Source: Pseudomonadota bacterium | GTDB lineage: Bacteria; Pseudomonadota; Alphaproteobacteria; Rickettsiales; UBA6187 | Direction of reading: 5' to 3' | DNA length: 64,000 nucleotides | Assembly: GCA_027620075.1 (NCBI GenBank) | Contig: JAQCEY010000002.1 | Span: forward strand, 292,358-356,357 | Shown here: in pieces, positions 63,415 to 64,000 of the stretch | How positions within the stretch are numbered: the first letter of the stretch is position 1 | How the letters are laid out: each line of letters starts with the position of its first letter | Program-made: the position numbers and the translations under genes | The notes under the pieces: generated by a model | What the model saw: the letters and a program-made list of their open reading frames with translations, nothing else | Databases searched by the model: none | Told to the model about the DNA's origin: nothing

Positions 63415-64000
63415 ATGGAGAAAAAAGTAAAATATTCTTTTTTTCATAAAAACAACAAACACGAATTAGTGCAGGATTACTTTCAATTAAGAACAGAAGT
63501 ATTTCGAGAATATTGGGAGCTTGATAATTTTTCAGGTGAAGAAGATGAATTCGATAATGACGCACATATTCTGGTAATACATAAAAATAATGTATGTGTC
63601 GGAGGAGCAAGACTAGTTCTTCACTTACCCGGTAGTAGCAATTTACTCCCGATAGAGACCGATTCTTTTAAAATGGTTAGATTGTTTCCCGATTTTAATT
63701 TGGAAACAAACATATACTCGGAGCTATCCAGAGTTGTGTTGTCAAAAGAATACCGAACAGGAGAGTATTCGGCTTTTTTATACCACATGATCGGAGAAAA
63801 AGCACGCTCTTTAAATGTAAAGTATGTATTTGCCTGCGCCCCTTTATGTCAGGCTAGAATGTCCAAAATTGCATGTAGAAAAGTAGGAATCAATCTGGAA
63901 ATAAAATCCGAAATAGATGTTCCCGAACTTCCTACATACGAAGGAAATAAAATGTATTTGTCCATTACTGACTTGACAAATACTCACTCAACCAAATATC
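63415..64000 (+). CDS. LuxI/FeeM-like N-acyl transferase, 3' end outside window
   Basis: The frame runs 195 codons from the ATG at 63415 and is still open at the window end. AGAGG lies 6 bp before the start. The pattern fits the autoinducer-synthase fold of the GNAT superfamily. It has an Arg and Phe in LRTEVFREYW, the Trp, an acidic cluster EEDEFDNDAH, VGGARLVL, and the SELSR motif equivalent to WELSR of LuxI. The FeeM/N-acyl amino-acid synthase family is an equal alternative. It may make an acylated signal or lipid. It is only 12 bp after the receptor gene, so they are probably co-transcribed. Confidence 0.75.
   Translation, partial: MEKKVKYSFFHKNNKHELVQDYFQLRTEVFREYWELDNFSGEEDEFDNDAHILVIHKNNVCVGGARLVLHLPGSSNLLPIETDSFKMVRLFPDFNLETNIYSELSRVVLSKEYRTGEYSAFLYHMIGEKARSLNVKYVFACAPLCQARMSKIACRKVGINLEIKSEIDVPELPTYEGNKMYLSITDLTNTHSTKY

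Overview
This window is AT-rich DNA from a Gram-negative alphaproteobacterium. No ribosomal RNA is present, so placement rests on gene content. LpxC, LolA, TonB/ExbB/ExbD and two TonB-dependent receptors show an LPS-type outer membrane. The alphaproteobacterial signature includes Usg, a COQ7-type ubiquinone hydroxylase, an IalB-like protein, ExoD, a small DUF6898-like protein, class II DAHP synthase, the htrA-rarA-crcB-rluC order, and a FadB-like protein with the dehydrogenase half first. Aromatic amino-acid synthesis and complete beta-oxidation argue against a highly reduced obligate intracellular parasite. The low G+C and dispersed hairpin repeats recall Rickettsiales/Holosporales-type or uncultured low-GC alphaproteobacteria.

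Layout. 1-1233: 3' part of an acidic repeat protein. 1234-1581: nested palindromic repeats. 1582-5566: a tonB-exbB-exbD operon divergent from a FecA-like receptor, with a Fur-box-like site between them. 5696-7606: an unusual protein with about ten Cys-pair repeats. 7641-11364: a peroxiredoxin and a YhdP/AsmA-like envelope protein. 11385-16936: a minus-strand run of envelope and redox genes (coq7, dsbB, DUF3179, PBP5-type carboxypeptidase, rlpA, lytic transglycosylase). 17142-22311: htrA, rarA, crcB, rluC-type synthase and a second carboxypeptidase. 22487-27825: a protease-RimK fusion, class II DAHP synthase, prephenate dehydratase, an orphan and an M48 protease. 28116-37059: a short asparaginase-like protein, then a fatty-acid oxidation run (acyl-CoA dehydrogenase, EEP hydrolase, FadB, FadA, FadD). 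37407-41872: mixed genes (glycosyltransferase, usg, nitronate-monooxygenase-like flavoprotein, IalB-like, Hpt). 42021-44034: an OmpR-type two-component system.

44124-51313 is the most system-like region. It holds eight same-strand, mostly overlapping genes: FAD amine-oxidase-like protein, DUF1365, CFA-synthase-like methyltransferase, chalcone-isomerase-like protein, GPH/MFS transporter, DUF3833 lipoprotein, SDR and a YfcH-type epimerase. Related gene sets elsewhere belong to light or singlet-oxygen responses and to methylated/furan fatty-acid synthesis. Here the methyltransferase lacks two cyclopropane-synthase active-site residues, so a non-cyclopropane lipid product is plausible.

51310-56706 is housekeeping on the minus strand (gltX, DUF6898-like, lpxC, exoD, ftsB, eno). 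56922-59826 has a His-rich lipoprotein, lolA, yajQ and a coiled-coil protein. The right end (59832-64000) has a CHASE8-like histidine kinase divergent from a TonB-dependent receptor. The receptor is followed at once by a LuxI/FeeM-like N-acyl transferase that runs off the window. This is a possible signal synthesis, outer-membrane and sensing module.

The intergenic gaps hold a family of nested inverted repeats (1296-1544, 5650-5682, 27854-28063, 37147-37292), two of which share an 86-88 bp core. No tRNA, rRNA, CRISPR array, IS transposase or prophage was seen.
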